A program made the position numbers and the translations under genes. From positions 2,868,001 to 2,932,000 of the forward strand of contig NC_088715.1 in NCBI RefSeq assembly GCF_963576615.1: a stretch of DNA of 64,000 nucleotides, read 5' to 3'. Under the pieces are notes generated by a model. That model was given only the letters and a program-made list of their open reading frames with translations, searched no databases and was not told the origin of the DNA. Shown piece after piece: positions 39,301-54,300 of this stretch; positions within the stretch are counted from its first letter, which is position 1; every line of letters starts with the position of its first letter. The DNA is from Watersipora subatra. Its lineage: Eukaryota > Bryozoa > Gymnolaemata > Cheilostomatida > Watersiporidae.

Positions 39301-42300
39301 GCAAGGCTTATCTGATAGCAACGCTTATCTGATAGCAAGGCTTATCTGATAGCAAGGCTTATCTGATAGCAAGGCTTATCTGATAGCAACGCTTATCTGA
39401 TAGCAAGGCTTATCTGATAGCAAGGCTTATCTGATAGCAACGCTTATCTGATAGCAACGCTTATCTGATAGCAAGGCTTATCTGATAGCAAATCTTATCT
39501 GATAGCAACGCTTATCTGATAGCAAAGCTTATCTGATAGCAAGGCTTATCTGATAGCAACGCTTATCTGATAGCAAGGCTTATCTGATAGCAAGGCTTAT
39601 TTGATAGCGAGGCTTATCTGATAGCGAGGCTTATCTGATAGCAAGGCTTATCTGATAGCAAGGCTTATCTGATAGCAAGGCTTATCTGATAGCAAGGCTT
39701 ATCTGATAGCAAGGCTTATCTGATAGCAAGGCTTATCTGATAGCAACGCTTATCTGATAGCAAGGCTTATCTGATAGCAAGGCTTATCTGATAGCAAGGC
39801 TTATCTGATAGCAAGGCTTATCTGATAGCAAGGCTTATTTACATTCCTCAAACAATCTCCTGCTGCTGGGAAGTCCCACTAACTCAAATGATAGATTGGA
39901 AAACAAACTAGATGTTTTACATGTATTTGTAAAAACAGATGTAATGTATTATTACACTAATTCTGCACAAAAGTAGACTATACAATAAAATAAATCGCGA
40001 TACAGCATATAGACAGATGTAAGCCTGTTAAGAAGACAGCTATAAATATCTGTTAGTGTCATAACTAGTCACTATCAATCATCTGGTAGCCACCTGATGA
40101 CTGACAGTGACAGGAAGTGGTCGCTTGATGATTGATAGTGACAGGAGGTAGTCACCTGATGACTGACAGTGACAGGAAGTAGTCACCTGATGACTGATAG
40201 TGACAGGAAGTGGTCACCTGATGACTGAAAGTGACAGAAAGTGGTGACCTGATGATTAATAGTGACAGGAGGTGGGTCACCTAATGACTGACAGTGACAG
40301 GAGGTGGTCACCTGATGGTTGATAGTGACAGGAGGTGGTCGCCTGATGATTGATAGTGACAGGTTAAGACAGTAACAGTAGTACGCAGTAACAAGACTAA
40401 CAGATAAGTAGACCAGTTTTCCTCACCATCTTATACTATATACTACTATACGTATCATTCTTACTAAGATCATGAGTATTCAATGTTGTATCATATCTGA
40501 CAAGAGCTCATAAAGGGGATTTATGTTGTTACCAAAGGCGGAATGAATGAATAAAATGAATGAACTCAACAATTACCCGGTGAATTTGAGTAAATTACCT
40601 GGTGAGCCAGTAAAGGTATGCTTAGTAAGCTGTCACTGTCAACTGTGCTAGTAAATTACCTCAGGAGTTTCATATGTGATTATTTCAACAGATGTAATGC
40701 ATGTGTCTATGACTTGGTTATCGTGGTAGTAGATTAAATCGCTAGGCTGATGACTGAGAGGTTCCAAGATCAAACCACCTGCGACGCAGTTTCTCATTCC
40801 TAGATTTTATTTGCTATAACTGGACAGACGACATACTGAGTTTTATAAAGGGTGCGCAATTCTCCGAAAGAATAGCACTTTTAAATGCTCTTATCGAAAT
40901 TAAATTTGCTAGATATTTATCTTAGATATTAATATTTGATTGTAAAGTTGATAGTTGATTGTAAAGTTAATAGTTGATTGTAAAGTTAACAGTTGATTGT
41001 AAAGTTAATAGTTGATTGTAAAGTTAATAGCTGATTGTAAAGTTAATAGTTGATTGTAAAGTTAATAGCTGATTGTAAAGTTAATAGTTGATTGTAAAGT
41101 TAATAGTTGATTGAAAAGTTAATAGTTGATTGTAAAGTTAATAGTTGATTGTAAAGTTAATAGTTGATTGAAAAGTTAATAGTTGATTGTAAAGTTAATA
41201 GTTGATTGTAAAGTTAATAGTTGATTGTAAAGTTAATAGTTGATTGTAAAGTTAATAGTTGATTGAAAAGTTAATAGTTGATTGTAAAGTTAATAGTTGA
41301 TTGTAAAGTTAATAGTTGATTGTAAAGTTAATAGTTGATTGTAAAGTTAATAGTTGATTGTAAAGTTAATAGTTGATTGTAAAGTTAATAGCTGATTGTA
41401 AAGTTAATAGTTGATTGTAAAGTTAATAGTTGATTGTAAAGTTAATAGTTGATTGTAAAGTTAATAGTTGATTGTAAAGTTAATAGTTGATTGTAAAGTT
41501 AATAGTTGATTGTAAAGTAAATAGTTGATTGAAAAGTTAATAGTTGATTGTAAAGTTAATAGTTGATTGTAAAGTTAATAGTTGATTGTAAAGTTAATAG
41601 TTGATTGTAAAGTTAATAGTTGATTGAAAAGTTAATAGTTGATTGTAAAGTTAATAGTTGATTGTAAAGTTAATAGTTGATTGTAAAGTAAATAGTTGAT
41701 TGCAAAGTTAATAGTTGATTGTAAAGTTAATAGCTGATTGTAAAGTTAATAGTTGATTGTAAAGTTAATAGTTGATTGTAAAGTAAATAGTTGATTGTAA
41801 AGTTAATAGTTGATTGTAAAGTTAATAGTTGATTGTAAAGTTAATAGTTGATTGTAAAGTTAATAGTTGATTGTAAAGTTAATAGTTGATTGTAAAGTTA
41901 ATAGTTGATTGTAAAGTTAATAGTTGATTGTAAAGTTAATAGTTGATTGTAAAGTTAATAGTTGATTGTAAAGTAAATAGTTGATTGTAAAGTTAATAGT
42001 TGATTGTAAAGTTAATAGTTGATTGTAAAGTTAATAGCTGATTGTAAAGTTAATAGTTGATTGTAAAGTTAATAGTTGATTGTAAAGTTAATAGTGGATT
42101 GTAAAGTTAATAGTTGATTGTAAAGTTAATAGTTGATTGAAAAGTTAATAGTTGATTGTAAAGTTAATAGCTGATTGTAAAGTTAATAGTTGATTGAAAA
42201 GTTAATAGCTGATTGTAAAGGTAATAGTTGATTGACTTGTAGTTGATTGTACAGAGAGAATTGTAAAGATAAGTGAAGTCAATTCTGGAAAAAATCTGAA

Positions 42301-45300
42301 GTTTTAAAAATGTATAACTAAATGTTTGTTATTTTACATAAACACATATAAAAGTTTTAATGGGACCAAAAAGCTAACAATAAGAGAAACGACTGATTGC
42401 AGCAAACACATGTGGAACTGTCATTAACAAGTTACAGAATGTTGACTAACTTGTGATGAACATGTTCTACTTAGAGAGAGAACTGACAGAACTTTACCGA
42501 GTCTTTTACCATGTACAAAGTTTCAGTTTACGTGTTTCTAGTATTATTACTATACACAAGTAGAATTCAGCTGATTGTGATATGAACAGTGACTTCTGGT
42601 CTGTAAGAGTATGTTGTGGTTAGTAGCAGCAAATCTATGTAAATCTCAATGTTTGAGTGTGTGTGTGTGCGTGCGTGCGCGCGCGTGCGTGTGTGTCTGT
42701 AGTTCGGTATGTCCAGCCATGTGTGAGTGTGTTTCGGTATGTCTAGCCACAGCTATTAAAATTTAGGAATGAAATTTCTGTTTCATGATAGACTTAATCT
42801 CGGAACCTCCCGTTTGCCAGACAAATATCTAATCAATTAAGTTGCAGCGAGATTGATGGATTTATTGGGCGATATCCTCTATGTCGCTGTGTGGGTGACA
42901 ATACGCATCCGCTCTGCAAATGACACAACATGATTTTATGCTTGCTCTCACGGCTCTTATTAGCAAGTTTAGCAATAGGTTACTAGCTTACTCAAGTTAG
43001 CCATAGTCAATGTACCATATTAATGGCAAGTGACAGACAACTACATTAATTGTCACTGTTTATAAGTTGATTTTTAATACCAGTGCAACGCCGGGAATTC
43101 AACTAGTACATTTATAAATGACTAACGTAAAACAGTTGTTGCTGATTACTCTAATTAGCTAGCTACAATTTCTTACCATGGACTATTTTAATTTGCACTG
43201 GTTAGACGCCATGACCACTATCGCTTTGCCCTGCGCCAAGCTCAATGAAATCACCTGCAGGACGTGTCATTGAGTGTCAAAATCAAGCTGTTAATTAAAA
43301 AACATACAGCCTGCTACTAATACCAGCATATTATCAATCTGTGATAACGACAACGCAGAGAAAATGCTGGTCGGGTAGCCAAACAGTTCGGTATGATAAA
43401 CATCTTATTGACTGCACGGATAAAATTGCCTCTGATTATATTCCTCATCATGTTTACCACTGATACATCCTGTAGGGTGGCAACTCTACAGAATGTATAC
43501 CCTGATACATCCTGTAGAGTGGCAACTCTACACATTCTTCAAAAGACATGGACACACACACATCATCAACACTGACAAAACTGTGTCCAAAGTGAAATCA
43601 AATCATCATCAGTAGATGAACTCTACAAATCTGAACTCATAGCTACCATAAAACCTCTATTTGAATGCCATGGCACTACGTACATTATTTAACCCTTCTC
43701 TAGATGGGCATTTTATTAGAGGTGATAAAGAGTGTCGTTGTATTAGTCGATAGATTAGCCATTAGTCGATTAGTTACAGACGGCGCATGCTAATGCCACT
43801 TACCGTAACACCTCTAATTGATCGCCATGACGCATTATTTTTCAACCCTTTTTCTGTAGCGGCGGTCAATTGGAGGCAGCATTCAAATAGAGGCAGCCGT
43901 TGTATTTTTCAAATGGCTCATCAGAATTTTGGGAAGATAAATTTAGCCTTTTTTTCAGGTGAAGCGAATGTCGCCTATAATCTGCCTTAATTTTCTGGTG
44001 AAGCGATGTTAAACCTTTTTGGATGAAATAAATCTGTGAACTTCCCTCCAGCTTTTCAAAGGTCTTTAAATAAAATTTGCTTAGGAAAGCCAAGAGACTT
44101 TTCTCTACCAGTTGATATCTATTGCTTGCAATTAACTTGCAATGATATTATAGCCTGTTTCCTGCCTTTCAGTTTGTTAGAGCTTTTAATTTATTTCATT
44201 CTAAGTTTGAAAGCATATTCCCACGACCAAACGAGCGGAGCGAAGTGTGGGAGTTTTTATGATAAATGCATGTGCACACAACTTACGAAAATTATTCATC
44301 AACAATGAGACGAACCCTCGTCAAGAAATTTCATCAACAAATTTAAGCATCGTTATGTAAAGTCGTTAAAGTATAATAACGATACAAAACACATTTAAAC
44401 CTATTTAAATATGTTACCAAATCTTTGTAAACCGTCGGTATTATCTTAAAACTTACCCATCTGATTGGATTATACACAAATAGACAGATTAATTTCAACG
44501 AAAATCGCCACAAAACACTTGAAAAGCTTGGTTTAATAAAAGTTAAGACCGAAAATTGAAACGCCGAGGGACAGATAATAGAACGATGAAGTCTCGGGCA
44601 TTTCACGAAAAAATAACGTGCCCTTTTCACCAGTCTATAGCATTGCTGAATTGCCGAAGGTTTTGGCAATTAACATAGGAGTACAGAAATCGTTTCATTT
44701 TTGCCAATTTCAATTTTTTCATTTTCATTTGCCGACACATTTGAATACTTTAAATATGTTACCATTCTAACTGATGTCCAACGCAGTATAAGTAAAGCAA
44801 ATGACGATGATATTTTTTAACGTTTCTTATGAGATTATTACAATAATTAATTGATAGTTTGAATGACTACAAAACAATGACTACGTATTACAGACTTTCT
44901 AAAAATCTAACGCAGTGTAAGTAAAGGCATGACGATGATATTTTTTCTAACGGTTTTAATGAGATTATTGCAATAATTAATTATAAGTTTGGATGACTAC
45001 AGGACAACGACTACATAGTACAGATTTTCTAAAAATCTATATAAATATCACAACTTCGTGATATTGTTAGCTATGCCGTTTTGAAATGTAAACAAAATTG
45101 TGCATTGGTTTTTTATTATTACTATATAAATAATATTGGTTATTCTAATAATATCAGTGCATTTTACTTCTAATATTGGCCAATATTGCATTTCTTTTTT
45201 TGCAGGAGGAGAGATATAAACATATAATCTTTTCCTTTCATTATTGCTATTTGTTGTATATAATAACACCCAGTACATTACAGCTACTATTGCAGTTATC

Positions 45301-48300
45301 CTATTTGACTGCTAATATTGCATTTCTCAACCATCAGTACCCTTTCTTTTTTCCAATATCACTTTGGTCGTGGGCTGTATGACAGTGGAATTTCTAGTTG
45401 TATTTTATATCTATATTTAACAATGTTAAATAAAATATCATTGCACTCATTGATGTGTTTGCTAAAGTTTTCAGCCAAATCTAGCTTTTTTGTGCAATAG
45501 ACGAGGAGTTATTAGCATCGGTCAATTGTAAGCCGTGTTAAGATAACTGCAAGGATGCTATTAAATAGTATGCTATAAATCTGTAAATTTATAAGTTATA
45601 TAATGATAATTGATCAAATGCTACAAATATAATATATCCAAGAACAAGTGAAATAAACAAGACATACTTATGTTACATGCAAAAACAAAAATTAGCGTTT
45701 TTAAAACAAAAATATTTGCATCGTTTGCTCGGATAGCTGCGTTGTGATTGTTGTTTTCGATGGAACAAACATCTTGTAGTTGTCTAATACCTTCCACAAT
45801 ATTTTCTGGCCTCCACTTTTTTCTGCACTGCTGAGCTAGTCGATACTAGCATCCAAAGATTTTTTTAATAGAGCAGTATTTTTTATGCACTGCATTTAGC
45901 ACAAATGCAACACATAAAAGTTTCGCTCGCTAAACGTAACCTTTATACCATCGTAAATATAAACCACTTTTTATACACATATACTTCGAAGTATCAAGAC
46001 CACGTTAAACAAAGAACTATTATAATTAGCCTGAGGCAGTTATTAATTATTTCTATGGTGTGGCTTTCAAAGTCTTAACAAAAATAAAACAACAAGCTTT
46101 AAAATTAGACACCACGAGAATTAATTGTTATTGATGTAAACAATTAATTAATAATACGATTTTGTAGAAACTTTTCTACTGATCACATGATATTATGGGC
46201 TCGTAAAAATAATGTCAATGTGGCGGTCAAATGAAGGTGAGATAGAGAATGGTGCTCTATTTTTAGGTGTCAGAATGTTTTCTTAACTGTTTTTCAATTA
46301 TCTATATATCTATATCTATTTATTTTATATGTATATATAAATCTTAGTGTTTGTCGTCTGTCATTCGTCTGTTGTTCGTCATTTGTCCAGTGATAGCGGT
46401 AGTTTTGACAACGAAAAATCACCTTCGTACTGAATTGGAACGCACGACATTCAAATCGCAAGTCTACTATCACACCCATTGGTCTTATTATGTACTGTAT
46501 ATCCTTTTCGCGATTGCACCCGCTAAATACTCACACTTAATGTTTATGGGGTTATTACCTAGCACAGTTGATCATTACGAATGATTGTTACACATGTTAC
46601 GCATAATCATTACGATTATTAAGCTGGCTTAAAACACCGCTATTGTTCTAGTAAAAAGTTAGACTACTAGCTTACGAGGTAAGTTCCTCAAATTCATTGA
46701 GTAATTATTTGATTTCCAAGCAATGCCAGGCATTCAGCTAGTACATCAAAATATCAGTAAGTTAAACCAAGAAGTACTTTGAGTAGAACATAATAGACTG
46801 ATGCAGTTAATACTTATTTTGTCATTTTCAAAGTATTGATGAAAAGACCAAAAACTTTAGAGTTAGAAAACAAACTTTTATTTGCCATAACAATGGCTGC
46901 TATTATACTGGAGTGTTCTTGACAAATATCATCACCCTTTATCAAAACATTTTAAAGTCTTCTGGTCAGATTATAAACCACATTATGGACGAATCTGAAG
47001 GCACTGGGTCGCTAAAACCATGATAATAATGAAATAATTAATTGTTATAGATGTAACCGAGTCATTATTAGTACCATTTTGTGGATAATTTGCTACTGAT
47101 CACTTTTTATTATTGACTCCTAAAGATTGAAGAATGTCAAAGCGGTGGTCAAATGGAGGTGGCCTTCAATTAAAGGGTGGCGCTGTAATTTCAACCCTTT
47201 CCCGATAAAGGCGTTTTATTAAAGGTGGCCTTAAATGAAGGTGGCATTCAAATAGAGGCTTCACGGTAGGTGCCTTTGGACACACTACAGCAGGGGTGTT
47301 CAAACTTTTTGCAAAGGGGGCCAGATTTTAGGTTTTAAAAATTCAGGGGCCAACCTTGGCGGACATTTTATTTACATATAACAACAATTAATTTAAGTAG
47401 GTTTTACTGAGCCAATCTGTGTTTCTTATTTGCTTTTTGATTTTAATTTCAGCTATATTAAGCATGTGTTTTGGTTGATTTGAAACATGCATATCAAAAT
47501 TGCATTGACATTATAATTGAAATTTAATAATCACTAAACTTCACTTTTTTAACACTAACTTTTTTATAACAGTTGATCAGAAGTAATTGTACTCTTGGGT
47601 AAAAATTACATTTGAATCGTGAAACAATAAGTTTAATATTTATAGAATTTTTAAACACAAGTGCAGAAAAATGAACAAACAATAGGCATATCAACAAGTG
47701 CAGGGCTCATTTAAAATATGACAGTAACTATAAATGTTGATTGGAATTTTAAATGTTTAACATTCAGGTAACAGCGCTTCTGCCCAATTTATTAACCCTT
47801 TGAACCCGGGTCGTTTTTGTCAGTGGTGTCAGTAACCTCAAGCAATCTGTCCAACGATTCTAAGTTTTTAAACTTCTATTAAATATAACTAAACATGCTC
47901 ATAATACAATGATGTTTGGTAAAACATCAGTAAAGTAAACATCAGTTGGGGTTGAGCAACCAAAATCAAATGTCATCAAACAGAAAAAAACAGAGTGTCA
48001 CCATTATTCGGGCCAAAACTATAAAAGTTAGTATGATTTTTTTAAAAACTCGTAAAAACATTTACAGTAGCATTATATCCATTGAGCACATGCTCATCAT
48101 TATTTCATGACTCAAAATATAATGAAAAATTATAGTTAGTATCATAAACCTTTTATATGCATCACAATCATTTATGACCTACCAACAAACGAGTTGTATC
48201 AATTTTTTTGCGATACCATTCTAATAAAATTGGTTATTAAATTGAAGGAAGTGAAAATATTTGAAAAATGTTACAAATGGATGAGACATTTTTGGTCAAA

Positions 48301-51300
48301 CAACCTGTGCAAGAATTAATCTATAACAAAGCTATGTGAATGCCAGAATTCCAGTCGTTAGGGATGTTGACACATCTTATGAAATGCTGGAAAATCGGCC
48401 ATTAGGGTTCAAAGGGTTAATTCTACAGGCGGGCCAGACAGTATTGATTTTACGACAGAGGCTGCGGGCCAGATGAAGAATGACCTTGGGCCGCATTTGG
48501 CCCGCGAGAGGGTGAGCCGGACTTTTGACATGTCTGCACTACAGCTTGACAAGTGGCCCTATCATTACATTAGACCAGCTCCCCTCAGGCGGTAAGGGGC
48601 TGTATTTTACAAACTCTCGCTAATTGGGCTTTCACTCCGCATGTGTTCACACTCTAATCAAACTCTCTGTCATGGAATGTTAGCCTTTTTCTAATGTAGT
48701 TTAATTCTTACAATCTTTATTTTATAAATACCTTATGCATATAACTCTGTTTTTTCAAATTTTAAAAAGCCTGCGCAAGCAATGAACTTGTCATGAAAAT
48801 TACGAAAATTACGAAAATTCGTGTTACGAAAATTCATACGTTCAAGACAAGATGCTCTGTTGAGTCTAAACATTATTTGAGAAAGAGACTGTCATCAGCA
48901 TACGGACATCAGTTTGTTATACTTGCTGTGATATAAAACACACCCTGAAACGTCTTTAAAAAGTTTTTGTCTCAAAATAATTCACTCATCGTACCACAGC
49001 TATCAGCTCGATACAAACCTGATGTTCTTTTTTAAAAAGAACTTAGTAGCTGATACTTTGCTAGAGACTTACCTCCAGGTTGAAACCTTTGTAAATCATG
49101 CGCACCTTTGTCATGGAGCTCGTTGGCAGACACGGGAAAAAGCTGTATATGCGGTAGTAATATACCATGCTTTTTCTTAGCTCTACATGCAGAGGGCCAT
49201 TAGGATCTGCAATTGTTATGAGTTGCTTATATAGTAACTATACTGTTAATAATATAGTATATGTAATACATGTATAATATATATATAATATACTTATAAT
49301 GCGCATACAATATATATATATATATATATAAACTATAAATTCCTAAGAATTATGGGCTAGTATTACTAAAATTAGGATTTCAACACAGCCTGACGAATGA
49401 GAATATCATGAAACTGACAGTAGCTGAGAAAAAAGATAAGTATTGCTTTTAAATAATTTATTAGTATATATATACATATATATATATATATCTAACATAC
49501 ATGTATATACATATAATATATTATACACATATGATTTATTATATATATAAGATATTCAATACATATAATATATATACATACAATATACATATTAGATATA
49601 TAGTATATGTGGTTTACACTGTAAAGTAAGTGCTCAATAATTGAGTCAATTAGAGCTGTGTATGAAGTCTATTAAAAACTACCGATTAAAATCATTACTA
49701 ATATTAGTTTCATGCAGTCGCATTGTTACTCGACTGCATGAAACTAATAGTAGTAATAATTTTAACCTGTAGTTTTTATTAGATATGTATATATATATAT
49801 ATATATATATATTATTGCCATCATAATACATTAATGTAATATTAATTACAGTGAAACAGTAACATATAAAGGTAATACCCATACTATTATAATAATATAA
49901 TAATACATTCTGACATTTACTTCTCAAGTTAAAACCATATTAAAGCATATTGGAGCAATTACTTTTATGCCATAGCATTGTATTTTGCTAATTCGCCCAA
50001 AATTGAATAATTGCCCACAAAGGCCAAATTGAATAAAGCCCAAATTGAAGCCCAAAACTGATAATATATATATTTAAAGCATTCGCATATAACATAAACA
50101 AATACATAATATAAAAACCAAGTGAAAAATGAATGTAGAAGGTTAAATTATATGAGTAGTAAATTAATAACCAGATAATGAGTAGAAGGAGGCTTGTATT
50201 GTTACTTTATATTAAAGTTAGACAAGTATAGACTCTGATGTAGTGTTAGAATGAGTCAAACAGATATACGTACATAGAACTTGCTTTAATTTTCACTAGA
50301 AATAACTTAAATTATCTTGCATTTAAATATTTTAGTAGTCTAATGTTATGCTTTTGAGTTTTCCAGCTTTTTGCATTTGACTTGAACTTATTAGACTTGA
50401 AATGAACTTAACTTGAACTCAATAAACTTAACATGAACTTAACTTGAACTCAATAAACTTAACATGAACTTAACTTGAACTCAATAAACTTAACATGAAC
50501 TTAACTTGAACTCAATAAACTTAACATGAACTTAACTTGAACTCAATAAACTTAACATGAACTTAACTTGAACTCAATAAACTTAACATGAACTTAACTT
50601 GAACTCAATAAACTTAACATGAACTCAACTTGAACTCAATAAACTTAACATAATAGACTTACTAGACTTGATGTTATATTTCGAAAAATGTTAAACACCG
50701 TTGAAAATACTTTGTCAAGTTGAATAGTTGCTCGAATTTATCATGTCAAAAACGTTTGACTTTTGTGTATTATCTTATTAATAACAAAAAACAATATTAA
50801 GACAAAGGTAAATAAGAGTAATACATGTAATTATTAATGAGTAATAAATAATTATAACAGTATTAGTATATACTCTATTTTAATGTTTTGGATATTTCTT
50901 CTAATCATTTCCTACTTATGCCATTTTATGATAGCAAGTAACTTTTAAAAAATAAATTTATCGCTGTATTATTATCATCATCATCACTATTATTCTTCCT
51001 AAACATCTTTCTTGCTTAGAAAGTACATACTGATGCGTACTGAAGATTTGGATAACCGGCTGAATCTGTGTCATAGCATAAATTTATGCAAGGGAGACAA
51101 CAAATTAAACCAAGAGAAACAAATTGATATAAAGAAGTCAACAAATTAAACCAAGGAAGACCAATGATCAAACCAATGTAGACAACAAATTAAACCATGG
51201 GAGATAATTCGAACCACTTTAGCAGCGATTAAAAATAGAACAAACACAGCTAAATTTACCATAGACATATAGATAGATTGATTCATCTATAACATCTGTC

Positions 51301-54300
51301 ACAGGATCATAGCATTCTATAGCACCCGTGTCGTAAGGTTCGACATCAGACAAGATCCACAGGCTGCCATTATCTTTGGTCACTCTTGTGTCATTGTTAA
51401 ACCTCATGTACTGTAATATACAGAGATGAACATGTTAAAGAGGCCCACATTCAGAAACCTAAAGCTGTAGCATGGATTCATTATATTTAGCTAACCCTCC
51501 CTCTCTCCCTCTTCCTGTCTGCACATTTCTCGCTACCCCTCTCTTGTCTCTTTTTCTCTCTCTACTCTCTCTTTCTCCTCAATCTCTCTCTCTCCTTCTC
51601 TATTTATCTTCATGTATCTCACACGCACGCAGTAATCGTGTTTGATACTCTACCATTACTAGCATTCTCTATACATGTACAATAATATTAAGGAGGAATA
51701 AAGTGTAAATACAAAGCTATTGCAATAGCTCATCTACATTTTATACATACATATATAAATCTGAAAGTCTGTCGTTTGATATGTTCATCTATAGCTATTA
51801 AAAACTAGGAATAAAAGATACGCTTCGTGCTGGATTTGATCTCTAAACTTCCCATTCACCAGGCAATAATTTAACCAATTAAGCTACACGAGATGCAATG
51901 GATTCATTGGGTGATATGAGTCATTATCTAGGTTAAAATACGCATAGCACTCTGAATTACACAAAAAGTCACTAAAGTTTGCTCTCACGGCTCTTATTAG
52001 TAAGTTTAGCAATATGGATAGTAGCTTACTCAAATTAGTCATTGGCAATGTGCCAGGCCAGTGGCAAGTGACAGGCAACTCCCTTACCTGTCATTTTTAT
52101 CAACTGCTTTTAATACTCAAGCAACGCAGGGCATTCGGCTAGTATAAGATAATAAAAGAACTGACAGAGGTGAGATGCTAAAGAGGCAAAACTACATTTA
52201 CGGAATGCTTAATTTAAAGTCAGCGATACAGGTTCAAATGTTCCCGTATGGTCCAAATGCTCCCATATGGTACATATGTTTTCATATGGTACAAATGTTC
52301 TCATATGATACAAACATTTCCTTATGATACAAATGTTTCTGTAGGTACAAATGTTCCAGAATGGTACAAATGAGTTTATGTCATCAAGACTTCTGAAATA
52401 AATAGCCTTTCAGTTTTTAGATGAGTTTAGCGAGGTGTTACAGTATTTTTGGTTACTGAATAATAGTCATGCCATGTGACAGCCACTTTTCAAATTCCAA
52501 CCTCGGGCAAATTCCTTATTCGAATCAATGTACACAGTATTAGCAAGTGCTGGCTATAAATAACATACGGATAAATAGTTTAAAAACATGAGGCGAGATA
52601 TTTCAATTAGCAAGCCAACTCCAACTCAATTCAATAAAAACTAATTTGTTCAGTATTAAAAAATTTCAAATTTAAATAAATTAAATTCTCAACTCAAATT
52701 TATCTCAAATGGATCATCTAAAAACAAGCAATAAACTGTAAGGTCATCATTGAACCTATAGCTAGTATGCTATCACGCAGACTTTTGTTTCAAAATAGCG
52801 TAATTCAAGCACAAAAGCAGCTTTAACATAGAAAGTATTAATCTGTTTGGCCGTTTTCATGAAAACAAATTTTTTTTACTATACAGCCCTTTTCGGTTGT
52901 TCTAAACTTGGTTGGTTGTATTGTCTCCTATTTGAACATTTGCTTCAGTGGTAATCAGAGAGCAATTTGATTGGCCTGTAGTATTTAGAGAGTAGTCTGA
53001 TTGGTCAGTGGTACTCAAAAAGCAGTTTGATTGGTCTGTAGTATTAAGATAGTAGTTTGATTGGTCTGTAGTATTCAGAGAGCAGTTTGATTGGTCTGTA
53101 GTATTCAGAGAGCAGTTTGACTGGTCAGTGGTATTCAGAGAGCAGTTTAATTGGCCAATAGTATTCTGAGAGCAGGTGAGTGTTTGTTTAGTTAAATTCC
53201 ATGAAGTTGAAACAAGCCTAGGTCAATAACACAAATTGAATCAATCTTCTACAAGTTCAAACTTGTAAAAGCGTACAGTTACGAAGCACGCTAGTTGGTT
53301 GATAACACTCCATAAGTTTGAACATTTTTAGTTCATAATATCTAATTCTGAGCATTGCTGAACATCAAAGTAATATTTGTAGTTGTTGCACAAAATTAAT
53401 GGTGTCTCAAAGTCAGATGGGCCAGCCATGCATGGTTGAGGTTGGGCAGCCATATTTACCGCTATGCAACATTACAGCCACTACTTGGCACAACAGGGTC
53501 GATCTTTTAAATTGTAAAGGAAACTGCTCGCTCTACAAAAACCACAACATTTGAGTACAGAGGCAATAAATATATATTTTACAAATATATATTTATTGCA
53601 AATATAAAATGGTACAGTTTAACAGATGAAATAAACAAACAGTAAACTGTACGATGTGAGATTTCCAGTTGCTTTGCCTTCTGTAATTTCTGTGCCGTGT
53701 TATATAATCTACGTGGAATAGCAAGCCCCGCTTCCTTGCTCGTAGGGCCAACTTGGTAACCGACCATTTGATTGACCAAGGGATCTAGTGAGGGCGTTTC
53801 CGTCTGCCGAGTCAAGGCTTAGTTTGGTCCTGGCATCTGTCCTGAGTTCTTCCCTCTCATTCCCTCACTAGGCCCTGGACCCGACGATCGGCCGCCGCAA
53901 CATTGTATAAATCTATTTTATGTCAATCTTTGCAGACAGAAATTACATTTATTCCACAAGACTTCTTTCGATTTTGCAGACAAACAAAAAAGGTACATTC
54001 AAAACCATTTCTTTGTTTAAAAAAATAAAAACTGGAAATTCCGTTTAAGGCTTATATCAAATAATTCATACGCATTTACATTTTTTACAAGATATCCTAG
54101 AGAAATATGACAATTATCTATGGTAATCTAGTAGCATTGAAAAACATTAAAAATATATCTGAGACGATTTAGTCATACTAAACTTGGAGTTATCTTCTAC
54201 ATGCTTCTTAAAACTTCATGAACTTAACGGGGTAATATTACTCTATTGAATCTAACAAGCTATTATCGCATACAATAAATGCGCTTAGTATAAATGAAGT

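Larger units (their letters stand above)
37423..49072. other. Longest receptor intron (11.6 kb), transposon- and satellite-rich
   Basis: Between the two Ig2 exons. 37423-39140 is AT-rich without features; 39165-42235 holds three minisatellites; 42636-43110 a SINE-like copy; 43643-47269 a possible large inverted-repeat element; 47291-48536 a hAT element. No exon was found inside, and phases join the flanking exons without one. Confidence 0.7.

Noticed and set aside
39165..42235. CRISPR-like arrays
   Set aside because: Units are directly tandem with no unique spacers, in an animal intron.
53579..53815. 78-codon minus-strand frame in the intron 51411-54660
   Set aside because: Ends in AT palindrome sequence and matches no family I know; no phase-compatible splice sites needed here.
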